Source: Aquabacterium sp. A7-Y (lineage in GTDB: Bacteria > Pseudomonadota > Gammaproteobacteria > Burkholderiales > Burkholderiaceae_C). Taken from it: DNA of 64,000 nt. Positions 34,338-44,182 of this stretch are shown here, piece after piece (within the stretch, counting starts at the first letter, position 1; every line of letters begins with the position of its first letter). The stretch covers positions 27,653-91,652 of the forward strand of contig NZ_JAPFBW010000029.1 of the NCBI RefSeq assembly GCF_026153205.1. Direction: 5' to 3'. A program made the translations under genes and the position numbers. The notes beneath the pieces were generated by a model that made no database searches, was not told the origin of the DNA, and saw only the letters and a program-made list of their open reading frames with translations.

Positions 34338-36047
34338 GTGTTCCATGTGGAGATCGTTGCCGGCAAAGAAAGGCGCCAGTTGGAGGTGCCGGACGATGCC
34401 ATCATCGGCCGCAGCCCTGACTGCGAGGTGCGACTGGAGAGCTGGCGCATTTCCCGGGAGCACGCGCGGCTCTACCGCACGCCCAGTGGTGTGGTCGTCG
34501 AAGACCTGGGTGGCATGGGCGGCGTGTTTGTCAACGGCAAGCGGGTGCCGCAGTACGGGCCGCTGGCGGCAGGTGACCGCATCGAAGTGGGGCCGTTTCA
34601 GCTGCGGGTCGTTGACGAAGCTCCCGCCCCTCGCACCGCGATGAAGGATGGCTCACTCGCCAAGCCAGTCCCTCCGGCTGCAGGGGGGCGCTCGCAAGAG
34701 GAGGTCCGAGCTCACCTGACCGACGTGAAGGCGGCGCGCATCGCCAAGGACGAGGAGCAGCGCCTGAAGGCCGCGGCGCTGGAGTACCAGTGGAGGAGAA
34801 GATCACACGAGCGCTTGCTCGAACTGATGGACTTGCGCCGCAAGGACGTCTCCCGCATGAGCGACGAGCAACTCCACACGGAGATCGACGTGCTGGTGCG
34901 CGAGGTGATCACGGAGTTGCAGCCGGAGCTGCCGCCGGACGTCGATCAGCATGAGCTGCGTCGACAGACCATCCACGAAGCGATCGGCCTCGGTCCGCTT
35001 GAGGACCTGCTGGCCGACGAATCGGTCACCGAGGTCATGGTCAACCGCCACGACGAGATCTACATCGAGCGCTCGGGCCGTTTGCAGCGGCATCCCGTGT
35101 ACTTCACGAGCGACCGGGCTGTCATGGCGGTCATCGAGCGCATCGTTGCGCCGCTGGGCCGGCGCATCGACGAAAGCTCCCCGATGGTCGACGCCCGTCT
35201 GAAGGACGGCTCGCGCGTCAACGCCATCATCCCGCCGCTGGCCATCAAGGGGCCCACGGTCACCATCCGCAAGTTCTCTAAGAAAAAGCTGACCACCGAG
35301 GATCTGGTGGGCTACAACGCACTGAGCGTCGAGATGGCCGAGTTCCTGCGCATCTGCGTGGAGCACCGCAAGAACATCGTCGTCTCGGGCGGCACGGGTT
35401 CCGGCAAGACGACGCTGCTCAACATCCTCTCGAACTACATCCCGTCCGGCGAGCGCATCCTCACGATCGAGGACGCGGCCGAGTTGAAGCTGCCGCATCC
35501 CCACTTGGTGTCCCTGGAAGCGCGCCCCGCGAACGTGGAAGGACGGGGCGCCGTGACGATCCGCGAGCTGGTCCGCAACGCGCTGCGGATGCGCCCCGAC
35601 CGCATTGTGGTGGGCGAGTGCCGGGGCGCCGAGGCGTTGGACATGCTGCAGGCGATGAACACGGGCCACGAAGGCTCGATGACCACCTTGCACGCCAACG
35701 CACCGCGCGATGCCCTGGCTCGCCTGGAGACCCTGGTGTTGATGGCCGGCATGGACCTACCGCTGCCCGCCATCCGGGAGCAAGTCGCCTCCGCGGTCGA
35801 CATCATCGTGCAACAGACCCGCTTTTCCTGCGGCGCGCGCAAGGTGACTCGGATCGTGGAGATCACTGGGATGGAGGGGGGCAAGCTGCAACTGCAGGAG
35901 CTCTTCAAGTTCGAGCACCGGGGTTACGGCACGGACGGGCAGGTGCAGGGCCACTTTGCCGGCTGTGAGACGGTGCCGTCGTTCTTCGAGGAGTTCAGCT
36001 CGACGGGCCGTGTCATCGACCTCGAGCTGTTCCGCGCCAAGGCCTAG
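34338..36047 (+). CDS. tadA: TadA/CpaF pilus ATPase with N-terminal FHA domain
   Basis: This 569-residue protein starts with an FHA domain (~1-90: [31 protein letters not shown]), which reads phosphothreonine. The CpaF/TadA ATPase follows: Walker [13 protein letters not shown] near 350, [20 protein letters not shown] and a Walker-B-like [11 protein letters not shown] near 425. TadA powers Flp pilus assembly on the cytoplasmic face. The FHA could tie motor activity to a Ser/Thr kinase, but none is in the window. The start is GTG with GAGAGGAG upstream. Its neighbours tadB and tadC follow directly. Confidence 0.9.
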   Translation: MFHVEIVAGKERRQLEVPDDAIIGRSPDCEVRLESWRISREHARLYRTPSGVVVEDLGGMGGVFVNGKRVPQYGPLAAGDRIEVGPFQLRVVDEAPAPRTAMKDGSLAKPVPPAAGGRSQEEVRAHLTDVKAARIAKDEEQRLKAAALEYQWRRRSHERLLELMDLRRKDVSRMSDEQLHTEIDVLVREVITELQPELPPDVDQHELRRQTIHEAIGLGPLEDLLADESVTEVMVNRHDEIYIERSGRLQRHPVYFTSDRAVMAVIERIVAPLGRRIDESSPMVDARLKDGSRVNAIIPPLAIKGPTVTIRKFSKKKLTTEDLVGYNALSVEMAEFLRICVEHRKNIVVSGGTGSGKTTLLNILSNYIPSGERILTIEDAAELKLPHPHLVSLEARPANVEGRGAVTIRELVRNALRMRPDRIVVGECRGAEALDMLQAMNTGHEGSMTTLHANAPRDALARLETLVLMAGMDLPLPAIREQVASAVDIIVQQTRFSCGARKVTRIVEITGMEGGKLQLQELFKFEHRGYGTDGQVQGHFAGCETVPSFFEEFSSTGRVIDLELFRAKA

Positions 36048-36057
36048 GAGCACCGGC

Positions 36058-36909
36058 ATGAACATCCCCCTGCTGTTGACGGTCGTCTTCGCCCTGGCCG
36101 CCGCGTTGTTGGCCTACGTCGTCATTGACGCCGGGTCTGCCGCGATGGCCCAGCACCGCGCGCAGTTCACGCAGCGCGCGCGGGTCCAGCTCCGGGACCT
36201 GTTCTTGTTTTTCGATCCGGCCAAACTGTATCTCGCCAACCTGGCTGCCATGGCGATGGGGGCGATCCTTGTCTACGCGATCACCGACTCCGTGGTTCTG
36301 ATGCTCGGCAGTGGGGCGGTGCTGTTTTTCATGCCGCCATGGGCCTGGCGCTTCTTGCGTCACCGGCGCCTGTTGAAGGTGGAGCAGCAGCTGCCGGACG
36401 CCTTGTTGATGATCTCCGGCGGCCTCAGGGCGGGCGTCAGCCTGAGCGTCGCCCTGCAGAACTACGTGGACATCGCGCAGCCCCCGCTGGCCCAGGAACT
36501 GGAGTTGATGCTGCGGGAGCAGCGCCTGGGTGTCAGCCTTGACGATTCCCTCGGGCATCTGGCGCGCCGGGTACCGACCCAGACGATGTCGTTGGTGGTG
36601 TCCGCGGTGCGTATCGCCAACGAAACCGGCGGCGGCCTGGCCGAAACGCTGGAGCGTACCTCCCACACCCTGCGCTCCAAGTTCCAGGTGGAGGGAAAGA
36701 TCCGGGCCCTGACGTCGCAGGGCAAGTTGCAGGCGGTCATTGTCGGTCTGCTGCCGGTCCTGCTGATCTACATCCTCAGCGGCATGGAACCCGAAGCGAT
36801 GTCCAAGCTCTGGACCACCTACGTCGGATGGGCGACGCTCGCCGTCATCGTGTTCCTCGAGCTGACCGGCATCTACCTGATCCGTCGCATCGTGAGCATC
36901 GACGTATGA
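36058..36909 (+). CDS. tadB: Flp pilus inner-membrane protein TadB
   Basis: This 283-residue protein has N-terminal and central hydrophobic helices (IPLLLTVVFALAAALLAYVV; AILVYAITDSVVLMLGSGAV) and a GspF-type domain (LPDALLMISGGLRAGVSLSV; QELELMLREQRLGVSLDDS). Two C-terminal membrane helices follow (AVIVGLLPVLLIYIL; LAVIVFLELTGIYLI). TadB and TadC form the inner-membrane platform for the TadA motor. It overlaps tadC by ATGA. The start at 36058 is the Met just before the first helix. Confidence 0.9.
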   Translation: MNIPLLLTVVFALAAALLAYVVIDAGSAAMAQHRAQFTQRARVQLRDLFLFFDPAKLYLANLAAMAMGAILVYAITDSVVLMLGSGAVLFFMPPWAWRFLRHRRLLKVEQQLPDALLMISGGLRAGVSLSVALQNYVDIAQPPLAQELELMLREQRLGVSLDDSLGHLARRVPTQTMSLVVSAVRIANETGGGLAETLERTSHTLRSKFQVEGKIRALTSQGKLQAVIVGLLPVLLIYILSGMEPEAMSKLWTTYVGWATLAVIVFLELTGIYLIRRIVSIDV

Positions 36910-37814
36910 ACACCGACGCCTGGTTCCAGTCCTTCGCCGCGGCCGCTCCGATATGGGCGTTCGCGCTGCTCTTCGGCGCGTCCGTCGCCCTCGCCGCGTG
37001 GGCCGTGGGGCGGGCGATGGCCGATGTTCCCGATGAAGACCGCACCTACCTGGACCCGCCACCACCGGGGTTCCGTTGGCTGTGGTGGGTCATACAGCCG
37101 GTGGGCTTCGGTGTCGACCGGCTGTTGAGCGAGACCCGACGCCAGATGCTACAGCGCCGGCTGCAGCAGGCCGGCCTGGAGTTCCAGGTGGCGCCCGCGC
37201 AGTTCGTCGCCGGACAGCTCGTTGCGGCGATGGTCGGGGGCGTGTTGGTGGCGGCAGTGGCCAATGCCTTCGGCCTGGGCCGCGGCTGGCCCTTTGTCAT
37301 CGGCACGGTGCTCGGGGCCGGTTATGTCTGGTTGTGGTTGAACGACCGGATCAACGCCCGCCGACGGCAGTTGCAAAAGGCTTTTCCGTTTTACCTCGAC
37401 ATCATCACCTTGTGCGTCGAGGCCGGCCTGAACCTGAGCGGCGCGCTGCAGCAGGCGGTGGCCAAAGGACCTCGGGGCATGTTGCAGGACGAATTGCGCC
37501 GCGTGGTGCGCGACGTGAGGGCCGGCAAGCCGCGCGCGGAGGCGTTGCGCGAGCTGGCTGAGCGCGTGAACGACACCGGCGTCACCAGCTGGGTGACGGC
37601 GGTGATCCAGGCCGAGCAACTCGGCATGAACCTGGGGCCGGTGCTGCGGACGCAGGCGGACCACAAGCGGATCGAGCGCTTTCTGCGGGCAGAGAAGTTG
37701 GCCATGGAGGCACCGGTCAAGCTCTTGTTCCCGCTGATCACCTGCATCTTTCCTTGCGTCTTTGCCGTCATTGCGTTTCCGATCGCCATGAAACTGATGG
37801 AGATGAGCCTGTGA
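36906..37814 (+). CDS. tadC: Flp pilus inner-membrane protein TadC
   Basis: This 302-residue GspF-family protein has membrane helices at ~15-40, 90-115 and 265-295. Its GspF motif reads AFPFYLDIITLCVEAGLNLS then AVAKGPRGML. The second half ends with LLFPLITCIFPCVFAVIAFP. It is the second platform protein and is coupled to tadB (ATGA) upstream and to the DUF192 gene (GTGA) downstream. Confidence 0.9.
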   Translation: MNTDAWFQSFAAAAPIWAFALLFGASVALAAWAVGRAMADVPDEDRTYLDPPPPGFRWLWWVIQPVGFGVDRLLSETRRQMLQRRLQQAGLEFQVAPAQFVAGQLVAAMVGGVLVAAVANAFGLGRGWPFVIGTVLGAGYVWLWLNDRINARRRQLQKAFPFYLDIITLCVEAGLNLSGALQQAVAKGPRGMLQDELRRVVRDVRAGKPRAEALRELAERVNDTGVTSWVTAVIQAEQLGMNLGPVLRTQADHKRIERFLRAEKLAMEAPVKLLFPLITCIFPCVFAVIAFPIAMKLMEMSL

Positions 37815-38176
37815 CCGGAACGGCCCTCTCCCCACTGCGCATCGTGGTTGCCGCGCACTTCCACCAGCGACTGCTGGGGTGGATGGGCCGACGCCATTTT
37901 CCGGTCAACGAGGGCCTGCTGTTGAACCCGTGCAACGCAGTCCACGGATTTTTCATGCGCGCGCCGATCGACGTGGTGTTCCTGGACCGCTTCGCCAGCG
38001 TGGTCCGCGTCCAGGCGCTCCAGCCGTGGCACACCGCTCGTTGTCGGCGGGCCCACATGACCTTGGAGCTGGCACACGGCGCCTTCGTCAGGATCGGTCC
38101 AGACGCGGTGGAGCGCTCGGTGGCGCGCGCGCTGTACCGGGGCAGCCGATCGACCTTCGCTAGGGAGAGAAGATGA
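37811..38176 (+). CDS. DUF192 domain-containing protein
   Basis: This 121-residue protein matches DUF192: LLGWMGRRHFPVNEGLLL, then CNAVHGFFMRAPIDVVFLD and the final VRVQALQPW block with a His-containing core. DUF192 proteins are small beta proteins of unknown activity that are often exported, but no signal peptide is obvious here. It starts with a GTG that overlaps the tadC stop (GTGA) and its stop overlaps the TadE gene (ATGA). Its insertion in a Tad operon suggests a pilus-related role, as an inference. Confidence 0.8.
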   Translation: MTGTALSPLRIVVAAHFHQRLLGWMGRRHFPVNEGLLLNPCNAVHGFFMRAPIDVVFLDRFASVVRVQALQPWHTARCRRAHMTLELAHGAFVRIGPDAVERSVARALYRGSRSTFARERR

Positions 38177-39216
38177 GACCGACCTGCGTCCATCGCCGCA
38201 GTAGCCAGCGCAAGGGCATGCGCGGCGTGTCGATGATCGAACTCGCCTTTGGCACCCTGGCTTTGGTGACCATCGGGCTGGCCGTTGTTCAGTACGGCAT
38301 GCTCTATTTCGCCAAGAACAACGTCAACTACGCGGCCTTCGAAGCCGCGCGGGCAGGCGCAATGGCGCATGCTCAGGTGCACGATATCCGCCAGCGCTTT
38401 GCACGGGCCCTGGTCGGGCTGTACGGCGGCGGGACCAACCCCGCCGAAATCGCGCAGTCCTACGCCAGGGCCGCGGCCGATCTGGAAGCGAACGCACAAC
38501 TCGAGATCCTCAACCCGGTTCGGGAAAGCTTCGAGTGGAACGACCCGAAGCTGCAGGCGACGTTGGGCGAGAAGTTCCCGAAGGTCCGTGGAGCCACGCC
38601 GCGCGTCATCCCCAACACTGCGTTGCATTTGCGCGAAGGTGCGGAAGCGGTGCGTCCGGCCTCGAGCCAGAACCTGTATGACGCCAACCTGCTGAAGTTG
38701 CGCATCACCTACGGCTACGAGCCCCGCATTCCGATCGCCAACAAGCTCTTGCTCGGCGCTTGGAGCGCGGCCAGCGGGTTCAGACCACCGGACGACCCCT
38801 ACCAACAAGCCTTACTCGCGCGCGGGCGCATCCCAGTGGTAACCCACGCCACCGTGCGCATGGAGAGCGAGCCGGTGGAGAACGTGGCGATGGTGTCGCG
38901 CAGCGGTGGCCCTTCGGATGGAGGCGGTGGCGGCGGCGGCACGCCGCCGCCGGGGGGCGGTGACCCGGAGCCTGGCGATCCAGGTGGAGGTGGTGAGGGG
39001 CCGGATCCATGCGTGGGTGGGGTTTGCGAGCCGCCGCCCAGTTTGTGCTTGCCCGGTGACGCCAGGTGTCTGCCTCCTGGATGCCGCCGAGGGGACCCGT
39101 CATGTGACCCCGTCTGTCGGGTGAGTTGCTGTCCAGGGACACCCGGGGTAAGCCGACCCGTGTCGAGTGCCGCGCTCACCGGCCCCGACGCGGTCTCACG
39201 ACCCGGTGGCGGGTGA
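38173..39216 (+). CDS. TadE-like protein with Gly/Pro/Cys-rich C-terminus
   Basis: This 347-residue protein contains RGVSMIELAFGTLALVTIGL and a following helix, typical of TadE-family pseudopilins with Glu after the processing site. Residues ~30-250 form the periplasmic part. The last ~90 residues are Gly/Pro runs followed by a Cys-rich stretch (ten or so Cys, e.g. CVGGVCEPPPSLCLPGDARC) unlike ordinary TadE, which may expose a disulfide-bonded tip. It ends the coupled series begun with tadB. The next gene is the RHS protein, 89 bases on. Confidence 0.75.
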   Translation: MRPTCVHRRSSQRKGMRGVSMIELAFGTLALVTIGLAVVQYGMLYFAKNNVNYAAFEAARAGAMAHAQVHDIRQRFARALVGLYGGGTNPAEIAQSYARAAADLEANAQLEILNPVRESFEWNDPKLQATLGEKFPKVRGATPRVIPNTALHLREGAEAVRPASSQNLYDANLLKLRITYGYEPRIPIANKLLLGAWSAASGFRPPDDPYQQALLARGRIPVVTHATVRMESEPVENVAMVSRSGGPSDGGGGGGGTPPPGGGDPEPGDPGGGGEGPDPCVGGVCEPPPSLCLPGDARCLPPGCRRGDPSCDPVCRVSCCPGTPGVSRPVSSAALTGPDAVSRPGGG

Positions 39217-39305
39217 GCGAGCACCAGGATGTCCACGTGTAGCCAAGCCAGCATCTAAGCGACCGACTGCGGCCCGACAGGGCCCAGTTCCAGGGAGGCG
39301 AGTTC

Positions 39306-42300
39306 ATGAAAACCCATCGCAGCGCTCTGTGCAGGAGCGCAGGCAGGACCTTGTTCGTCCTCATCTTGGCCGTCTGGGCCCTGCTGACGCCTACGGCCTG
39401 GGCGCAGGGCGGCGGCTGCGGATCCGATCCCGTCGGCGGGTGCTCGTCGTCGGGACCGGCCATGCCCGATACCTTCGACGATCCCTACTTCGCAGGGAAC
39501 CCGATCAACCTCGCGTCCGGCAACAAGTACCAGCGGGAAACGGACATGCCAGCACTCCCGGGGCCTCTGGGGCTCGAGGTGGTGCGGCACTACAACAGCC
39601 AGAGTCGGTTCGTGAGTGAGCTGGGCGCCGGCTGGCGCTTGTCCTACGACACCTTCGTGGTCGAAGACAGCGCGGTGGTTCAGGTGGCACTTGCCGACGG
39701 CAGCCGGCGCATCTTCAGCAAGGACGACCAGCGGCCAGGGCTGTGCACCAGCGCCAGTGCGGCCGACGGACGCATCGAAATACAAGGCAGCGGCCGTGGC
39801 CGACACTACCTCTGGACGTGGCCCAACGGCCGGGTCCTGCGCTTCGATGCCCAGGGACTGCTGGAGGAAATCCGGGCGGCCGATGGACGGAGGGTGACGC
39901 TGCAGCGTTCGCTCACAGGGCAGCTGCTGAAGGTTACCGATCCCGAAGGCCGCGAGCTGTCCATCAGCTACGGCACCACGCCGCAATGGCGCGGCATCGT
40001 GGCGATTCGCACCCCGGTGGGCGTGTTCTCGTACCGACACAGCACGGAGCAGCATCGGGCAGGGGTGCTGCTGGAGGTGCAGCGTCCCGACAAGGCTCGG
40101 CGGCTGTACCACTACGAGGACACGCGATGGCCCCAGGCCTTGACCGGTATCAGCGTCGGCCGCGACGACAAGGTCACGCGGCTGTCCACCTATCGTTACG
40201 ACCCGAGCTCCGGAAAGGCCATCTTCAGCGCCAAGCAAGACGGATCGGAAGCCGTGTCCGTCGAATACCCCGAGACGGCGTCGATCACGGGGCGTCCGGG
40301 CCGCACCTTGGTCCGAGACGGCCAGGGGCGCACGACGACCTATCTCCACCAAGTGCTCGGCAACCGGTACGTGCCGCTGGAAGCCAAGGGGCCGGGTTGT
40401 GCGCTGTGCGGCGACGTGAATCGCTGGTTTGTTCGTGACGCAGCAAAACGGACGCGCGACGAGGTGCGGCTGGATCCGAAGACAGGGCAAGCGGTCGAGG
40501 GGGTGCGCACGGTGGCGGATGAGCTGGGCCGTACTGTCGAGCAGCGGCGCTTGATCTTCAACGGTGAGCGGGTCGTCCGCGACACTCCGATCGCCACGAT
40601 GGCGTACGAAGGCAGCTCTCCCTTCCCCTCGCGCATCGAACGTCCCAGTGTGGTCGCGGGCCAGCTCGCGGTCGTCGATTTGGTCTACAACCAACACGGC
40701 CAGCCCGTCCGTGTGACGGAGAGGGGCTGGCGCCCCGCTGTCCGCCACGGCGGAGCCCCGGAATTGCTGGAGAGGACGACGTCCTACCAGTACGAAACGC
40801 ATCGAGGCATCTCCCGCCTCCAGTCCATCGACGGCCCTTTGGCGGGCCCGCAGGACACGACCCACTTTGAGTACGACGATAGCGGTCCGCAACGGGGCGG
40901 CCGGCTGCGCACCAAGGTTCTGCCGGGCGGACTGCGGGTGCAGTACAGCTACGACGCACTCGGGCGGGTGGCGTCCGAACGAGGGATCGATGGCGTGTTG
41001 CGCGAGTATCGGTATGACGCAGCAGGACGCCTGCAGGCCGTGCTCCGGTCAGCCATCGGGAACGGCGACAAACGCACGGAGAGCGAATGGCTCTGGCATG
41101 ACGACCAAGGTCGTGTGAGGCAGGTGTTGTATGCGACCGGGCAACGCCTGTTTCTGGACTACCACCCGGCAGGCCAGATCCGATCGATCGCAGATCCCCA
41201 GAACAACCGCATCGAGTTCGAGTTCAACGGCGCAGGTGCCCTGGTGGCGCGGGTCTTGCGCAATCCTGATGGTTCCGTCGCTCAGCGCATCGTGGCTCCG
41301 AGTGCGGAGATGGAAGCAGCGGAGCAGATTGGAGGCCTGAACGACAACCCCTTCGCCAGTTTGCAGCAGGCACTGTCTCAGCTAGCGGACAGCCGGTGGG
41401 CGGTTTCCCTTCCCTGGGAACGGGTGAACCAGGCGGTCGACGGCGTTGCGTTGGCCCGGCGCCTGCAGCAGGCCGGGGTCCGTCAGGCAGAAGACGCGGT
41501 CGTCGACCACCGCGGGCTGACCACGCTCTACCGCTATGACGACTTTGGCCGGACGGTCGCCACCGACTCGCCCGACGCGGGACGCACCATCTACCTCCAC
41601 GATCAGGCGGATCGAGTGGTGAGACGGGTAGGGAACTCGGGAGCGAGCACCTCGTACGCATTCGACGCGGCGGGGCGTCTCGCCGGATGGAGCAATGCCG
41701 ACGGCGCGACCCGCATCGAATGGGGCCCGGCAGGCAAGCCGAGCCGCTTGCTGGAAGCGGACGGCGCACAGCAACGTTTCGTCCACGACCCCTTCGGCCG
41801 TCTCGTCGAGCACGGCCGCACCCTGCCGGGTGGGTCCGGATTGCAGGAGTACGTAACGCGCTACCGGTACGACAGTCGGGGCCTGCTTCTCGCGAAAACC
41901 CTGCCCGACGGTCAGGAGCTGCAGTACCACTACTACGGGTCGGCACACCCGAAGGCCGGCGTCTTGCGAGAGATCCGTCGCAAGGATCTCTGGGGCAGCA
42001 CCACAGTGGTGAGCGGGCTGAACGGGGACGGTGACCGGTACACCGATCGGCGCATGACGCTGGCCGATGGCAGCATCGACCGCATCGCGTTGGATGCGCA
42101 GGGCCGATTGATCTATGCCGGTTCCCAGCGGTTTGGCGAGAGCTTCGACTATGGGGAGACAAGCTCGGATCTGCCGGCGTCGGCAAAGGGCCCAGGTGGA
42201 ACTCGCTCGTTCTCTTATGACAACCGCAGTCGCCTGACTGGCTTCGCGCGCACCGACAACGGGCGGCCTCTTGACGAAGCACGCAGAAGTTTCGACGACA

Positions 42301-44174
42301 ACGGGAATTTGGCGTACCGATGGTCCAAGAGCAACGGCGCCGTCACCGAGCTGCGCTATGCGGTGAGCTTGACAAGCAACGCGATCGGTAGCGCTCATTC
42401 CCCATCCGGCTCGGTCGACTGGATCGGGCATGACAGCGATGGCGCCGTCGTCGAGACGGCCACCCGGCGTTATGTCTGGAACGCCGAGAAGCAACTGAAG
42501 GAGGTGCACTCGCGCGACCCTGGCACCGGCCAGGAGCGGCTGCTTGCGGAGTACCGGTACAACACCTTCGGGCAGCGGATCCAAAAGGTCGTGCACTCCG
42601 CAACAGGGACGAAGGTGACCTACTTCCTGTATGACGGCGCGCAGCTGAGTGCGGAGGTCGATGGGAAGGGGGAGTTGCTGGCCCAGTACGTCTACGTTGG
42701 CCATCGCCCCGTTGCCCGTCTCCAGGGCAAGGAGGTGCAAGCCGTCCACAGCAACCAGCTGGGGGCCCCCGTTGCGGTGACCACGCGCGATGCCGACGTG
42801 CTGTGGCAGGCACGCTACGACGCCTGGGGCACGGCGACGGTGACGGTGCACCGCGTCGATATGAACCTCCGGGCGGCGGGCCAGTACGCCGACGCCGAGA
42901 CCGGGCTTGTCTACAACCACCACCGCTATCTCGACACCACCGTCGGTCGCTACTTGTCGCCCGACCCTCTGCTGCTTGCCGCCGGCCCCAACCCGCGACT
43001 GCATGCCGACGCGCAACCCCATCTGAAAATTGACGCTGCCGGGCTCGAGCCGAGCACGCCGGTGTCGCAGTGGACCTTCGCCGAGAAGTTCAGTGCCGTG
43101 ATCGAGCGGGCCGTGAAGCTGAAGGATGCTGATGGGAAGCTGGTCGTCGCCGAGGAGATGAAGCAGGCACTGCTGGCCCTGATCGAACCCAGCTCGATCG
43201 CCCTCAACGTCGCCGTGATGGCGGTATGGGGCGCCCTCAATCTCACCCCTGTCGGCTGGGTCGCGAACGCCGCCTTGATCACCTTCATGGTGTACGAGTA
43301 CGGCAGGGCGGGGTTCGAGTTCATCAAGAGCACGATCCGGCTGGTCCACGGTCTGAACGCGGCCACCTGTCCCGAGAACCTCGACGATTTGGCGAGGGCC
43401 GCCGCACCAGTGCTGGCCAGCGCCGGCGTGGGCATCGTCGAAGGCACCTTCGGTCGCGGCAAAGCAGCGGCGAAGATCGTGCAGGAGCATGCGCCGTCGG
43501 TTGGTACCGGCAAGACCCTCGACAAGGCCGACCTTGACAAGGTCAAGATGGTGGACGGTCCGGGACGCTTCCGGAGATCGCTGTGGAACGACGTATGCCG
43601 CAAGTATGAGCACCAGGCGACGCGCTCGGCGTGCATTGGATGGATTGGCGAGCTGGAGGCAGCGGACATCCTGCAGCGCAAGGGATACCGGCCGATTGCA
43701 GGAACTGCGAACGCTCACAACTATGCGGATCCCGCGGACTTCCAATTGGGAATGACAAAGCAGCGCGGGCAGAACGCGATCGATGGAGTCTTTGTGCGGG
43801 ACGTTCAGGGCCCCGATGGGAAGACGACCAAGCAGTATGTGCTCGTCGAGTCCAAGTCGACCGACAAGAGTTGGGGGTCAGCGAAACCGGACACACGCGG
43901 GGGGCTGCCTGTCACCGAGAGTGGACGGCAACTAAGCGATGGGTGGCTCAAGAAGCACATCAGCGATCAAGAGAAGTTGTATAAGGAGACCGGCGGCACA
44001 GACGGGCTGAGTCCCGACGATGCAACTGCACTGCGTGCCGGTATCGAGAACCCTGCTAGCAATACAGTTACGCGGATTCTGTCGAGAACGGACGAGAATG
44101 GGACATTCTTTTACCGGATCAGACCGGACGGTGAAAAGAACGTGTACGTAGAACCGACCAGCATCCCGCTGTAA
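39306..44174 (+). CDS. Sec-exported RHS-repeat protein with PoNe-like PD-(D/E)XK nuclease tip
   Basis: This 1622-residue protein has a signal peptide (TLFVLILAVWALLTPTAWAQ) and a DUF6531-type start (GNPINLASGNKYQRETDM). Long YD/RHS repeats run to ~1220, with a core end TTVGRYLSPDPLLLAAG where the usual DPxGL is altered. Its C-terminal tip has GELEAADILQRKGYR (Glu ~1449), NAIDGVF (Asp ~1493) and VLVESKST (Glu1515, Lys1517), a PD-(D/E)XK nuclease pattern. With the following PoNi-type gene this fits PoNe-type DNase toxins. It is read from the same strand as the Tad genes, possibly co-transcribed with them. Confidence 0.85.
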   Translation: MKTHRSALCRSAGRTLFVLILAVWALLTPTAWAQGGGCGSDPVGGCSSSGPAMPDTFDDPYFAGNPINLASGNKYQRETDMPALPGPLGLEVVRHYNSQSRFVSELGAGWRLSYDTFVVEDSAVVQVALADGSRRIFSKDDQRPGLCTSASAADGRIEIQGSGRGRHYLWTWPNGRVLRFDAQGLLEEIRAADGRRVTLQRSLTGQLLKVTDPEGRELSISYGTTPQWRGIVAIRTPVGVFSYRHSTEQHRAGVLLEVQRPDKARRLYHYEDTRWPQALTGISVGRDDKVTRLSTYRYDPSSGKAIFSAKQDGSEAVSVEYPETASITGRPGRTLVRDGQGRTTTYLHQVLGNRYVPLEAKGPGCALCGDVNRWFVRDAAKRTRDEVRLDPKTGQAVEGVRTVADELGRTVEQRRLIFNGERVVRDTPIATMAYEGSSPFPSRIERPSVVAGQLAVVDLVYNQHGQPVRVTERGWRPAVRHGGAPELLERTTSYQYETHRGISRLQSIDGPLAGPQDTTHFEYDDSGPQRGGRLRTKVLPGGLRVQYSYDALGRVASERGIDGVLREYRYDAAGRLQAVLRSAIGNGDKRTESEWLWHDDQGRVRQVLYATGQRLFLDYHPAGQIRSIADPQNNRIEFEFNGAGALVARVLRNPDGSVAQRIVAPSAEMEAAEQIGGLNDNPFASLQQALSQLADSRWAVSLPWERVNQAVDGVALARRLQQAGVRQAEDAVVDHRGLTTLYRYDDFGRTVATDSPDAGRTIYLHDQADRVVRRVGNSGASTSYAFDAAGRLAGWSNADGATRIEWGPAGKPSRLLEADGAQQRFVHDPFGRLVEHGRTLPGGSGLQEYVTRYRYDSRGLLLAKTLPDGQELQYHYYGSAHPKAGVLREIRRKDLWGSTTVVSGLNGDGDRYTDRRMTLADGSIDRIALDAQGRLIYAGSQRFGESFDYGETSSDLPASAKGPGGTRSFSYDNRSRLTGFARTDNGRPLDEARRSFDDNGNLAYRWSKSNGAVTELRYAVSLTSNAIGSAHSPSGSVDWIGHDSDGAVVETATRRYVWNAEKQLKEVHSRDPGTGQERLLAEYRYNTFGQRIQKVVHSATGTKVTYFLYDGAQLSAEVDGKGELLAQYVYVGHRPVARLQGKEVQAVHSNQLGAPVAVTTRDADVLWQARYDAWGTATVTVHRVDMNLRAAGQYADAETGLVYNHHRYLDTTVGRYLSPDPLLLAAGPNPRLHADAQPHLKIDAAGLEPSTPVSQWTFAEKFSAVIERAVKLKDADGKLVVAEEMKQALLALIEPSSIALNVAVMAVWGALNLTPVGWVANAALITFMVYEYGRAGFEFIKSTIRLVHGLNAATCPENLDDLARAAAPVLASAGVGIVEGTFGRGKAAAKIVQEHAPSVGTGKTLDKADLDKVKMVDGPGRFRRSLWNDVCRKYEHQATRSACIGWIGELEAADILQRKGYRPIAGTANAHNYADPADFQLGMTKQRGQNAIDGVFVRDVQGPDGKTTKQYVLVESKSTDKSWGSAKPDTRGGLPVTESGRQLSDGWLKKHISDQEKLYKETGGTDGLSPDDATALRAGIENPASNTVTRILSRTDENGTFFYRIRPDGEKNVYVEPTSIPL

Positions 44175-44182
44175 GGCAGAAA

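Noticed and set aside
41382..43745. 787-codon minus-strand frame opposite the RHS gene
   Set aside because: RHS YD repeats give long open frames on the opposite strand; no recognisable product.
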